Positions 8,439 through 17,262 of a stretch of DNA of 64,000 nucleotides are shown here, in pieces (position 1 is the first letter of the stretch; each line of letters begins with the position of its first letter). The notes under the pieces are model-generated. The model ran no database searches and had not been told where the DNA came from. It worked only from the letters and a program-made list of their open reading frames with translations. The position numbers and the translations under genes are program-made. The stretch is from Methanosarcina barkeri str. Wiesmoor (lineage in GTDB: Archaea > Halobacteriota > Methanosarcinia > Methanosarcinales > Methanosarcinaceae), in the NCBI RefSeq assembly GCF_000969985.1, contig NZ_CP009526.1, forward strand, positions 1,178,001 through 1,242,000, in the 5' to 3' direction.

Positions 8439-9914
8439 ATGAGCAATATTTTACGCAGAGGCAGGCTGGAGGCTGCCCAGGACGAGGAAATCTTACGTTA
8501 TACCTCCTCTATGGAAGCTGACAGGTGGATTTTTGATGCTGACATAGCAGTAGACCTTGCCCACACAGTAATGCTAAAAGAGCAGGGCATCATAAATAGG
8601 GAGGACTGCAGTAAAATCCTTAGTGGGCTTTTAAAAATCCGGGAGGAAGGGATGGAAAAGCTCGATTTCAGCTATGAAGACATCCATATCTCTCTTGAGT
8701 CAAGGCTCATCGATATGGTTGGGGAAGACGTTGGGGGCAGGATGCATTCTGGGCGTTCCAGAAACGATGAGGTTGCAACTTGTATCAGGCTGGTGCTCAG
8801 GGAAGAACTGACCGGGCTGCTTGAAGAAATCCATGAGCTGAGGCAAGCACTTCTAACCCTTGCGGAAAAACATACCGAGACGCTCATGCCTGGTTTTACT
8901 CACATGCAGCATGCCCAGCCGACAACACTTGCTCATCACCTCTGCGCCCACGAAGCCGCTCTTGGCAGGGACTTTGACAGGATTCAGGACGCTTACTCCA
9001 GGGTAAACCTCTGCCCGCTTGGGGCTGCAGCTTTTGCTTCCACGGGTTTTAACCTGAACAGGAAAAGGACCCAGGAGCTTCTGGGCTTTGACGGCTTGCT
9101 TGAAAATTCAATGGATGCGGTTAGCACCAGAGACTTTCTTATTGAATGCGCCTCAGGATTTACAAACCTCATGATAAACCTGAGCCGTATGGCTGAAGAA
9201 CTTGTAATATGGTCCTCTTCCGAATTCAATTTCATAGAACTGGACGATATGTACGCTTCTACTTCTTCAATCATGCCGCAGAAGAAAAATCCTGACACTG
9301 CCGAACTTATGCGCGGGAAAACAGGAGTAGCAGTGGGCGCACTAATGTCTCTGATTACAATCTGCAAAGGGCTTCCCCTGAGTTACAACCGCGACCTTCA
9401 GGAAGCAACTCCAAATCTCTGGCGGTCTGTAGAAACGGTAAGGGCTTCAGTAAGGATCATGGAAGGGATGATAAAAACTATGAAAGTCCGTCCTGAAGTG
9501 CTTGTTGCCCAGTCAGTTACAGGTTTTACAACCGCAACCGAACTTGCGGATACCTTTGTCCGGGAAACCGGAATTCCTTTCAGGACTGCCCACCAGATCG
9601 TCGGGATGCTTGCAAGGGAAATGGAAAAACCAACTCTAAAAAAAATCGATTCCGTTGCCGAAATTGTGCTGGGCGAATCTCTTTCAAGCCGTGGGCTCAA
9701 GGAGAAAATGGTAAAAGAAGCCCTGAACCCATTTTCGAACGTAGAGATAAGAAAAATCGCTGGCGGACCAGCTCCCGAAGAAATGCGAAATTACCTCTCG
9801 AAAAGGCAGACCGAGCTTGAACTTAACAGGCAGGAAATTGCAACCCTGAAAGATATTACAGACTCAGCTTTTGAAAATCTACTTGCAACCGTTAATGAGT
9901 ACAGGCAAGCTTGA
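8439..9914 (+). CDS. argH: Argininosuccinate lyase
   Basis: Cleaves argininosuccinate to arginine and fumarate, the last step of arginine synthesis; a cytosolic homotetramer of the fumarase/aspartase superfamily. The 491 aa length is normal. Conserved blocks are in order: the N-terminal GRLE...RYTSSMEADRW, the SGRSRNDEVATCIRL region, the catalytic-histidine region THMQHAQPTT (H155, H158) and the flexible-loop signature SSIMPQKKNPD at 276-286, whose serine acts as the general base in the family. GAGAGAGGA ends 8 bases before the ATG. No other arginine gene is adjacent. Confidence 0.97.
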   Translation: MSNILRRGRLEAAQDEEILRYTSSMEADRWIFDADIAVDLAHTVMLKEQGIINREDCSKILSGLLKIREEGMEKLDFSYEDIHISLESRLIDMVGEDVGGRMHSGRSRNDEVATCIRLVLREELTGLLEEIHELRQALLTLAEKHTETLMPGFTHMQHAQPTTLAHHLCAHEAALGRDFDRIQDAYSRVNLCPLGAAAFASTGFNLNRKRTQELLGFDGLLENSMDAVSTRDFLIECASGFTNLMINLSRMAEELVIWSSSEFNFIELDDMYASTSSIMPQKKNPDTAELMRGKTGVAVGALMSLITICKGLPLSYNRDLQEATPNLWRSVETVRASVRIMEGMIKTMKVRPEVLVAQSVTGFTTATELADTFVRETGIPFRTAHQIVGMLAREMEKPTLKKIDSVAEIVLGESLSSRGLKEKMVKEALNPFSNVEIRKIAGGPAPEEMRNYLSKRQTELELNRQEIATLKDITDSAFENLLATVNEYRQA

Positions 9915-10168
9915 GATATAACGAAGCAAACTCCATACTTAAGTATACTTGATGTCAATGAACTAAGTATAATACTCAGCATTAATATTACATTGACCTC
10001 TTAAACTTAGTATTAATTTCAGTATTAATACTACTTTGACTTATCAGTACCATGCAAAATGCATAATATTGTAAAAGTAGCCAGGTATTATACAAGAATG
10101 TCTGTATAATACCGAAATGCTGGTCATCTATACATCATTTCAAAAAGTTGTCATAAAAGGGATTATTT

Positions 10169-11443
10169 ATGGAATTCAAACAGGGCGATCGGGTACGTAT
10201 TGAAAAGAACGGCACTGTCTACGAAGGTAAAGTGATGCCGTCCATGGAAGGATATATTACAATAAAAATGAACAGCGGTTACAATGCCGGTTTTTCCATG
10301 GATAAGGTAAAGATAACTCTTCTGGAAAACAATGGTGAAAACACAAATGGAGGCCTGAACGGCGGAAAAGAACATAAAACGGCAGGAGAGGAGGTCCAGA
10401 AATCTGGAAAAAAGCTTCCAAAGGTTGCTATTCTTTCCACAGGCGGAACGATTGCAAGCAAAATCGATTACAGGACGGGTGCAGTAACTTCCCAGTTTAC
10501 TGCTGACGATATCCTTGCAGCTATCCCTGAACTCAGAGAGATAGCTGATTTCAAAGGCAGGGTAATCTCAAGCATTCTCTCGGAAAACATGGATTCGGAG
10601 TCCTGGCAAAACCTTGCACGTGCCATCGTAGAGGAAATCGAGGCAGGTGCCGATGGAGTAATCGTAACCCACGGGACAGACACCATGATGTACACGGCTG
10701 CAGCCCTTTCCTTTATGATTGAAACACCTGTGCCCATCGTTATTGTAGGTTCCCAGAGAAGTGCAGACCGTCCGAGCAGTGACAATGCCATGAATGCAAT
10801 ATGTGCGGCCCTTGTTGCTATTAGTGATATTGCTGAAGTTTCGGTTGTTATGCATGGAACAACCTCAGATGATTTCTGTGAGATCCACCGTGGAACTAAA
10901 GTCAGGAAAATGCATACTTCCCGCAGAGATGCCTTCAAGTCAATAAATTCCCGACCTATAGGAATCGTGGATTACAATACAAGAAAAATAAAAACTTTCA
11001 TTGACTATATCAAACGTGGAGAAAGACCTCTCAAATTCAATCCAGGCATGGAACCGAAATGTGCTCTTGTTAAATTCACTCCCGGTTCAGGTCCTGAAAT
11101 CCTTGACCATTACATTGACAGCGGGTACAGAGGACTGGTTCTCGAAGGTACTGGGCTTGGGCATGTGTCTACAAAATGGATTCCCAAGATTCAGAAAGCA
11201 ACAGATGCAAAAATGCCTGTTATAGTTACGTCTCAGTGCCTTAATGGCAGAATCTGCGACCGCGTCTATGATACTGGCCGTGATATGCTGAAAGCCGGTG
11301 CAATCGAAGGAGAAGATACCCTGCCTGAAATCGCCCTTGTTAAACTTATGTGGGTGCTCGGTCAGACCGATGAATTTAACGAAGCTGTCAAAATGCTCAG
11401 GGAAGATATCAGTGGAGAGATTACAAAGTGCTGTTTTAAGTAA
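10169..11443 (+). CDS. gatD: Glutamyl-tRNA(Gln) amidotransferase subunit D
   Basis: The glutaminase subunit of the archaeal GatDE enzyme, which converts Glu-tRNA(Gln) to Gln-tRNA(Gln) by supplying ammonia to GatE. The N-terminal ~70 residues form the small beta-barrel domain of GatD ([17 protein letters not shown]). A type I asparaginase-like AnsA domain follows. The catalytic residues fit the Methanothermobacter enzyme (T101, T177, D178, K254) with identical spacing: T94 in TGGTIAS, T170-D171 in THGTDT, and K247 in KVRKMH. At 424 aa the length is usual. GatE is not in the window. T-rich runs after 11447 probably end the transcript. Confidence 0.96.
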   Translation: MEFKQGDRVRIEKNGTVYEGKVMPSMEGYITIKMNSGYNAGFSMDKVKITLLENNGENTNGGLNGGKEHKTAGEEVQKSGKKLPKVAILSTGGTIASKIDYRTGAVTSQFTADDILAAIPELREIADFKGRVISSILSENMDSESWQNLARAIVEEIEAGADGVIVTHGTDTMMYTAAALSFMIETPVPIVIVGSQRSADRPSSDNAMNAICAALVAISDIAEVSVVMHGTTSDDFCEIHRGTKVRKMHTSRRDAFKSINSRPIGIVDYNTRKIKTFIDYIKRGERPLKFNPGMEPKCALVKFTPGSGPEILDHYIDSGYRGLVLEGTGLGHVSTKWIPKIQKATDAKMPVIVTSQCLNGRICDRVYDTGRDMLKAGAIEGEDTLPEIALVKLMWVLGQTDEFNEAVKMLREDISGEITKCCFK

Positions 11444-11521
11444 AAAATCATTTTTCTTTCTTCACTTCTTTTTCCTGAACCTTATTTTCTTATTTTTTGT
11501 TTTCTTATCACAAATGATGAG

Positions 11522-11668
11522 ATGTATGAAGATGAGACCGGGTACGAAAAAGGAGAAGTTAATAAGAGGAAGATTGTTGAGACTGAGATGTTTTCAGTTG
11601 ACGATCGTATCACAATAATTAGTGGAATAATCGCAATTATGGGAAAAAAGGAAGGAGAGAGTACGTGA
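11522..11668 (+). CDS. Possible 48-aa protein, unrecognised
   Basis: An ATG-started frame of 48 codons, beginning MYEDETGYEKGEVNKRK and with a hydrophobic middle (ITIISGIIAIM) ending in a charged tail. Codon use looks ordinary, but no clear ribosome-binding site precedes it and the T-rich gatD terminator region lies just upstream. It may be a real small protein or the remains of a longer gene. Confidence 0.3.
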   Translation: MYEDETGYEKGEVNKRKIVETEMFSVDDRITIISGIIAIMGKKEGEST

Positions 11669-11716
11669 GGAGAATTATTCTCACGGACTTTCATGCCAAG
11701 GAAAGAGGCTTTCGCC
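11648..11716. repeat. Dispersed repeat with hairpins (copy 1)
   Basis: About 50 bp here match 32605-32660 (shared words GAGTACGT and ATTATTCTCACGGACTTTCAT). Copy 1 contains two small hairpins: CGTGAG/CTCACG flanking GAGAATTATT, and GAGGC-TTTC-GCCTC near 11703-11716. Copy 2 has lost the first stem. It separates gatD from the convergent GH16-like gene and could act as a bidirectional terminator or be the end of a lost mobile element. Confidence 0.45.
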
Positions 11717-11720
11717 TCAA

Positions 11721-13094
11721 TTAAGATGGTACATAACTAAAGTTAGATAAAACCATTTCTGCATTCTGTCCATTTATCGGTGCCAAATGATTCATAAGCC
11801 ACATCTGCATCGCAACTCCACCAGTTACATGTGGGATACTTGTCTGATCTGTACAGTTCCAGTCAGAAATGACAGTTCCATTAGAAAGCTTTGTGGTGAA
11901 GTGAACATACGTTGGCTCCCAATCAAAACTGTATGTCACGTCTGTGGCGTTTTGGTAAGGAGAGTCGTAAGGTATTGCACTCTGGTAGGCATTTGGCTGG
12001 ACACTATAACTAAGTCTGTCACTGTATATCCCGCCCCACTGAGTAGCTTCAATATCTATCTCATTAGTATCGTTATGTCGGAAGAACATACCAGCTACAA
12101 TATTAGGATCGAGATTCAGTATTGGTGATGAGACCGTACACGTATATACACCATAGATATAGTCAGTGGATGTTGTATCAACCTCTGTTGAATACCAGAT
12201 ATCTCCAATTTTCTGGATTGTCAGGTGTAGGTTCTGGTTTTCATCAACCCAAACACTGTTGCTTGAATTGCTCCAGTTGTTACCACCAGGATTACCAGGT
12301 ACATTTCTTACCCACCACTCTCTACCACACCAGTTTAGATAGGTGTCTGAAGTGTCTGGAGCGTCTGGAGCGTCTGGAGTGTCTGGGGCGACAGAAGATG
12401 GTACATAACTAAAGTCAGATAAAACCATTTCTGCATTCTGTCCATTTATCGGCGCTAGGTGATTCATAAGCCACATCTGCATCGCAACTCCACCAGCTAC
12501 ATGTGGGATGCTCGTCTGATCTGTACAATTCCAGTCAGATATAACAGTTCCATTAGAAAGCTTTGCGGTGAAGTGTACATATGTTGGCTCCCAATCAAAA
12601 CTGTATGTCACGTCTGTAGCGTTTTGGTAAGGAGAATCATAAGGTATTGCACTCTGGTATGAATTTGGCGCGACACCATAGTTAAGCCTGTCACTGTACA
12701 TCCATCCCCACTGAGTAGCTCCAATGTCTATCTCATTGGTATCGTTATGACGGTAGAACATAGCAGCTACAATGTTAGGATCGAGATTCAGTATTGGTGA
12801 TGAAACCGTCCACGAGTATACACCATAGGTATAGTCAGCGGATGTTGTATCAACTTCCGTAGAATACCACATATCTCCTACTTTTTGGATTGTCAAGTGT
12901 AGGTTCTCGTTTTCATCAACCCAAACACTGTTGTCTGAACTGTTCCAGTTGTTACTACCAGGATTACCAGTTCCACTTCTTACCCACCACTCTTTACCAC
13001 ACCAATTTAGATAGGTGTCTGCAGCAGCGGTGTTTGCGATCAAAAGCAATCCTAATGTACTTAACATTAAGAGCTGTAGATATTTTTTATTCAT
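11721..13094 (-). CDS. Secreted tandem GH16-like (laminarinase-fold) protein
   Basis: The start is placed at the MNKKYLQLL methionine (13094), which begins a typical signal peptide ending ...ANTAAA/D; two in-frame ATGs upstream (13121, 13103) are less signal-like. The mature protein is two copies of one ~210-residue domain (DTYLNWCG...WWVR ... MVLS-D/N-FSYVPS) joined by an Asp/Pro/Ala-rich linker. Both copies have the concanavalin A-like fold signature of glycoside hydrolase family 16, RHNDTNEIDI. The second has the complete catalytic pattern E-x-D-x-E (E345, D347, E349), whereas the first reads EIDIG, the acid/base glutamate being replaced by glycine at 125 through a GAA to GGA-type change. 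Only domain 2 is likely to be catalytic. It is probably a cell-surface or secreted beta-glucan-like hydrolase or lectin; the substrate is unknown. Confidence 0.8.
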   Translation of the reverse strand: MNKKYLQLLMLSTLGLLLIANTAAADTYLNWCGKEWWVRSGTGNPGSNNWNSSDNSVWVDENENLHLTIQKVGDMWYSTEVDTTSADYTYGVYSWTVSSPILNLDPNIVAAMFYRHNDTNEIDIGATQWGWMYSDRLNYGVAPNSYQSAIPYDSPYQNATDVTYSFDWEPTYVHFTAKLSNGTVISDWNCTDQTSIPHVAGGVAMQMWLMNHLAPINGQNAEMVLSDFSYVPSSVAPDTPDAPDAPDTSDTYLNWCGREWWVRNVPGNPGGNNWSNSSNSVWVDENQNLHLTIQKIGDIWYSTEVDTTSTDYIYGVYTCTVSSPILNLDPNIVAGMFFRHNDTNEIDIEATQWGGIYSDRLSYSVQPNAYQSAIPYDSPYQNATDVTYSFDWEPTYVHFTTKLSNGTVISDWNCTDQTSIPHVTGGVAMQMWLMNHLAPINGQNAEMVLSNFSYVPS

Positions 13095-13657
13095 ATTAAT
13101 CATAATATCAATAGAAAACATCTTTGAAAAATTTTCTTATTTGTCATTAAATAGAAAGGTTAAAGTATTTTTAAAATAATATATAATTTTGCAAAATTCG
13201 AGCCTTAATATATGAAAAATTAGAGAACAAAGATTACTTAATTTTAAGATAGTAGCTAAGAGAAAAAATATATCCAATAACACCAGACACCCCCAAAATT
13301 TCCGGCATAAATTAATAATTCATTTGTAAACTAACTATTTAATGTATTTTATCCTCTAAAGTTGTATTTTCTTATTTTTATGATAAGCTTAGTAAGTTAG
13401 AAATTATGTAAAATATTAGAAAAATTTAGATAAAAAATTCTATAAGTTTTCCAATATTAAAATAAATCTCAAAATAAGAACCTTAACTCAAAACACATCT
13501 GCTTTAAGTTACAGATTTCTCTAATTAATGCCCGAAAAGTCTTGATTTATTCACCTTTATTCAATTATTCGCTGACCAGCGTATCGTTTTTACAGATTAC
13601 TGAATATATATTTCAGATAATACAGATAATTATTTATAAACAATCAGTTCTGTATTT

Positions 13658-13942
13658 ATGTTAGTTATGTTGAAACTAAAAGAAATAAAGAATAATGCAA
13701 AAAAGTACATAGAACTATGCAAACTTATATATGTAGATCCTCGAACCCCCAAAACTGCAAAAATACTGTTATGGATCGCCATAGGTTATGCATTATCACC
13801 AATTGATTTAATACCGGATTTCATACCTGTAATTGGTTCTCTTGATGACATGATAATCGTCCCTGTGCTTTTATACATTGCAATTAGATCAGTACCCAAA
13901 AATGTGTATATAGAAAATTATGTTCAAATTTTGAGTAAATAA
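13658..13942 (+). CDS. DUF1232 (YkvA-like) small membrane protein
   Basis: 94 aa. The central sequence YALSPIDLIPDFIPVIGSLDDMIIVP is the DUF1232 signature in pieces: a first hydrophobic helix (LLWIAIGYALSP), the IDLIPDFIP core, then a second hydrophobic helix (IIVPVLLYIAIRSV). The function of the family is unknown; members are small inner-membrane proteins. Either the ATG at 13658 or the one at 13667 could start it. A MITE-like element begins four bases after its stop codon. The 535 bp upstream (13122-13657) are AT-rich and empty apart from putative promoter elements for the divergent genes. Confidence 0.85.
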   Translation: MLVMLKLKEIKNNAKKYIELCKLIYVDPRTPKTAKILLWIAIGYALSPIDLIPDFIPVIGSLDDMIIVPVLLYIAIRSVPKNVYIENYVQILSK

Positions 13943-13946
13943 GTTT

Positions 13947-14055
13947 CTAGTGTCAAGAAAATTTAGTTATTGGTCACATGTTAACTCTGAATCGCTACAT
14001 ATTGATGAGAATAAATCAAAAATTATGCTCAATAATTAAATTGCCATAACACTAG
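13947..14055. mobile_element. 109-bp MITE-like element, copy 1
   Basis: Bounded by CTAGTGTCA at the left and the inverse (TAACACTAG) at the right; the terminal inverted repeats extend imperfectly for about 28 bases. The whole 109 bp reappears in inverted orientation at 49095-49203 with only two differences. No protein is encoded. The CTAG at each end may be a target-site duplication or part of the repeat. It starts four bases after the DUF1232 stop codon, and an IS1634-type relic follows at 14142. Confidence 0.85.
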
Positions 14056-14141
14056 CCAGAAAAAGCAGTGTACTTTTTAGATTTTTGTTTTTAAAATTCT
14101 ACTCGGGTTATATTCGGGCACAAGGTTGTAATATTTCTTAA

Positions 14142-14654
14142 TATTTTAACCAGAAACCACTTGAGTTTTATAAAGGATGTCGAAGTAGTGTTAAGTACTC
14201 CTATTTCTCTGAATCTCTACAGAAAAAACAGCTAGAAGCAAAATTAAGAGCTGTTGTGAAGAAATTACAAGAAGCAAGAGATATTCAAAAAGCTGTCATA
14301 AACAACAAAAAACTTCCTAAGAAATTCAGAGTAAATAATACGTTGATTGAGATTAATTACTCTTTTAGAACTAAACTAGAAGAGCTGAGTGATGAGGAAG
14401 CTATAGAACTCCTGAAAGCTTCACTGATTAATGGAAGTGAAGAATTTTTCTGTCTGAAATCAAACAGGGATTTGACACTTGAAGATGCATTGATAACATA
14501 CAGGAAAAAGGATTCTATTGAGAAAATATTCCATTCATTGAAGAACGAAATTAATATTAAACCGTTGAGAGTATGGTCGGATGATAACATTAAGATAAAT
14601 GGGATCAAGGGACATATTTTTGCGAATTTTGCTATTATTAATAGCTACTATTAA
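14142..14654 (+). pseudogene. IS1634-type transposase fragment (C-terminal part)
   Basis: The open frame starts after a TAA at 14139-14141 and runs 170 codons. The C-terminal sequence has the IS1634-family pattern: FFCLKSNRDLTLEDAL, then YRKKDSIEKIFHSLKNEI with the catalytic glutamate of the DDE triad, then RVWSDDNIKINGIKGHIFANF. The first two catalytic aspartates and everything N-terminal are missing, and there is no start codon in context, so this is a relic. Small AT repeats (TATTAATAGCTAC) follow the stop. Confidence 0.75.
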
Positions 14655-14800
14655 TAGCTTGATAGTAGCAAAAATGAATGGAATTACATAAAACACATAT
14701 CCTATTTTTATAAACTCATGCAGAGTGTCAGGTCAATTGGACTAAAAAAGAAGGAGATATTCAGTACCAATTAATGGATACTGTCAAAGTCAGGATTTCT

Positions 14801-15040
14801 TGCTGGAACAAAAATTGATTCATAGGAACTGGTTATTAAAAATTGCAAACCAAAGTTGACTTTTAACTCGAGTCAACAAGGCTAAAGGGCTATTTTGCCA
14901 GAAAGGGCTATTTTGCCAGATTTTGTCAATAATTTTTCAACCCTTTAGCCTCGATTTTTTTATCTTTGTTCAAGTTAAAGATTTATTCACTTTCAGAATA
15001 TATTCTCAGTTTTGTATTTGTTGTCACTTTTATACAACTT
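14801..15040. repeat. 3'-flank repeat, copy 1 (matches 33033-33240)
   Basis: About 230 bp downstream of this PKD gene are near-copies of the region downstream of the decayed PKD gene at 33 kb, in the same orientation. Both contain a hairpin-forming pair GGCTAAAG...CTTTAGCC (here about 14880 and 14942) that could end the PKD transcripts. The copies show that the gene and its 3' flank were duplicated together. The interval 14655-14800 shows nothing recognisable. Confidence 0.7.
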
Positions 15041-16757
15041 TTATATATTCTGTTTTTGTTACCGTGTTCTTGCCTTTAGCATTCTTTACTGTCAAGTTAA
15101 CAGTGTATGTCCCTGCTTTTGAATACTTATAAATCGGATTCTGTTGGAATGACTTTGCTCCGTCTCCAAAGTCCCATCTCCATTTAGCAGGTGTCCCTGT
15201 GCTCGTGTCAGTAAATTTAACCTTTAATGGCGTTTTTCCTGATGTAACACTGCTGGTGAAGTTTGCCACAGGTTTTGATATCACTTTTATATATTCTGTT
15301 TTTGTTACCGTGTTCTTGCCTTTAGCATTCTTTACCGTCAAGTTAACAGTATATATTCCTGCTTTTGAATACTTATGAATCGGATTCTGTTGGAATGACT
15401 TTGCTCCGTCTCCAAAGTCCCATCTCCATTTAGCAGGTGTCCCGGTGCTTGTGTCGGTAAATTTAACCTTTAATGGGGTTTTTCCTGATGTAACACTGCT
15501 GGTGAAGTTTGCAACCGGCTTTGTTATCACTTTTATATATTGTGTTTTTGTTACCGTGTTCTTGCCTTTAGCATTCTTTACTGTTAAATTAACCGTATAT
15601 GTTCCTGCTTTTGAATACTTATGAATCGGATTCTGGTGGAATGATTTTGATCCATCTCCAAAGTTCCAGAACCAGGAAGTTGGAGAGCCAGTGCTAGTAT
15701 CAGTAAATTTAACTTTTAATGGCGTTTTTCCTGATGTTGGAGACGCAGAAAATGCAGCTACTGGCTTTGCTGAAGATTGACTGGATACCTTAATATACCC
15801 AGTTTTTACCTCAGAATCGCTTCCATCCTCGTTGAAAACAGTGAGGTTGACAGTGTAGATGCCGGCTACAGCATAAGTGTATACTGGGTTCTGTTCAGTG
15901 CTGTCAACAGTTCCATCATTATTGAAATCCCAAGAATAGGATGAGATGTTGCCAATTGATGCATCTGTAAACTGAACATCAAGCGAAGCTTTTCCACTGG
16001 TCCTGTTGGCTGTGAAGTTTGCAACCGGAGCTCCAGGTAGAGGTTCACTTACGATAATGTACTCGGTCTTTACTTCAGAATCACTTCCTTCTGCATTTGA
16101 AACCGTAAGATTGACTGTGTAATTACCGGCTGATGTGTATGTATGCACTGGGTTCTGCTCTGTAGCATTGTTACCATCTCCAAAATCCCAAATCCATGAT
16201 GTAGGTGTACCTGTGGATTGGTCAGTGAAGTTAACCGTAAGTGGGGCAAAACCGTTAGTTATGTCGGCATTAAAAGCAGCAACTGGTATTGGTTTATAAA
16301 TGTCAGGAACCCCTATCGTTACATTCGTATCCCCTGTGGTGTTGTTTTGCCTTTTGATTTCTTCTCCATCAGCCCATTCTTTTGCTGATACTTCTCCTGT
16401 AATTGAGTATGTCCCGTTTTTCGTTGTTGCCGGCACGAAAACATCATATATGACTGTTTTTTTACCAGGCCCCATTTCATCAATGAGTGCCCATTGCGTG
16501 TTCGCAGCCTGATATATCATTCCGTTGTTCTGGACTGGAGTTACAGTCCAACTGTCTGGAAGGTTTTCGTCAATCCCAGGTGCGTAAAGTGTGCCACCTG
16601 AAACTGTGACATTTAAAGTAACTCTTAAGCTTTCTCCTGCTTTCATGCTTGTAGTGTTTAGCGTTCGCTCACCGGTTATATCGGCTGCAAGCGCTGGTGA
16701 TGCTAAACCTATAATTAGAAAAATGGACAAGAAGGCTAGTAAAGTCATTTTTTTCAT
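15030..16757 (-). CDS. Secreted PKD-domain surface protein (paralogue 1)
   Basis: The start at 16757 is chosen because GGAG lies 9 bases upstream and MKKMTLLAFLSIFLIIGLASPALA/A is a clear signal peptide; 39 more in-frame codons upstream belong to the leader. The 575-aa precursor has an N-terminal ~140-residue domain shared with the two paralogues (DITGERTLNTTS...), then five PKD domains of ~80-85 residues with the WDFGDG / W-F-W-N-F-G-D-G motif, the last three nearly identical. PKD domains are beta-sandwich modules of archaeal surface layers, probably adhesive or spacer. Many N-x-S/T sequons suggest glycosylation. There is no C-terminal membrane anchor; the protein ends directly after the last PKD domain (EYIKVV). 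The near-identical repeats invite recombination. Confidence 0.9.
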   Translation of the reverse strand: MKKMTLLAFLSIFLIIGLASPALAADITGERTLNTTSMKAGESLRVTLNVTVSGGTLYAPGIDENLPDSWTVTPVQNNGMIYQAANTQWALIDEMGPGKKTVIYDVFVPATTKNGTYSITGEVSAKEWADGEEIKRQNNTTGDTNVTIGVPDIYKPIPVAAFNADITNGFAPLTVNFTDQSTGTPTSWIWDFGDGNNATEQNPVHTYTSAGNYTVNLTVSNAEGSDSEVKTEYIIVSEPLPGAPVANFTANRTSGKASLDVQFTDASIGNISSYSWDFNNDGTVDSTEQNPVYTYAVAGIYTVNLTVFNEDGSDSEVKTGYIKVSSQSSAKPVAAFSASPTSGKTPLKVKFTDTSTGSPTSWFWNFGDGSKSFHQNPIHKYSKAGTYTVNLTVKNAKGKNTVTKTQYIKVITKPVANFTSSVTSGKTPLKVKFTDTSTGTPAKWRWDFGDGAKSFQQNPIHKYSKAGIYTVNLTVKNAKGKNTVTKTEYIKVISKPVANFTSSVTSGKTPLKVKFTDTSTGTPAKWRWDFGDGAKSFQQNPIYKYSKAGTYTVNLTVKNAKGKNTVTKTEYIKVV

Positions 16758-16793
16758 AACATCTACTCCGTTTGATCCCTGCCGACCACGTTG

Positions 16794-16813
16794 ATACCTG
16801 TTCAAACAGGTAT
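16794..16813 (-). promoter_or_regulatory. Leader palindrome ahead of PKD gene 1
   Basis: ATACCTGTT and AACAGGTAT, perfect 9-base arms with a 2-base centre, lie 36 bp before the start codon. The same palindrome stands at the same distance before the other two PKD genes. Further up, an AT-rich TATATATA box at about 16935-16945 suggests a transcription start near 16912, placing the palindrome in a ~155-nt 5' untranslated leader, as a repressor site or RNA hairpin. Confidence 0.6.
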
Positions 16814-17003
16814 TTTTTAAAAAAACCGATTTTTTCTGAAAAAGGAGGTTCAGTGACAGTATTAAATTCTGCAAGTTTCTTTAGATTCCACTTTTATGCA
16901 AGGTCGACACTTACAGTTAAGGATATTGTCAGGAGTATATATATCTAAAAATTTGGCAAAGGATTGTTATCCAAAAAGGAAAAAACTGGAATAAATAAAA
17001 AAA

Positions 17004-17048
17004 GGTAATCTGAATATTACCTCAAAAACCAGTTGCTCCGTACAGGTA
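17004..17048 (-). pseudogene. Fossil 3' end of a PQQ gene with its terminator
   Basis: On the minus strand the codons YLYGATGF plus stop (17048 to 17022) are identical in protein sequence to the end of the intact PQQ-propeller gene (25934), followed by the hairpin GGTAAT...ATTACC (17004-17021) and a T-rich run. The rest of that gene is gone. The interval 17049-17262 has further degraded sequence, partly PKD-like (near 17120-17240). This marks the boundary of a tandem duplication unit. Confidence 0.65.
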
Positions 17049-17262
17049 GCCTGAAACGTTAACCATGTAATTGTAACCTTATAGTTTCCTTTCTGAAAAC
17101 ACTGATGTTCTGGATTTTTTTATCTTGAAGTTTTTCCGTCTCCAAAACTCCATTTCATGCGGTAGGAACTCCTGTGATTTCGTCAGTAAATCCTACCGCT
17201 AATAAAAATTTTCTAGAGATTGGAATTTCAGAGAATTTAAGCAACTGGTTTTATTACAATTT

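Noticed and set aside
8249-8521. 90-aa plus-strand frame overlapping the start of argH
   Set aside because: Low-complexity Ile/Leu/Ser translation of the AT-rich leader; argH has the correct start and ribosome-binding site.
11787-13099. Several plus-strand frames of 60-113 aa opposite to the GH16-like gene
   Set aside because: Repeated shadows of the two duplicated domains, with no independent support.
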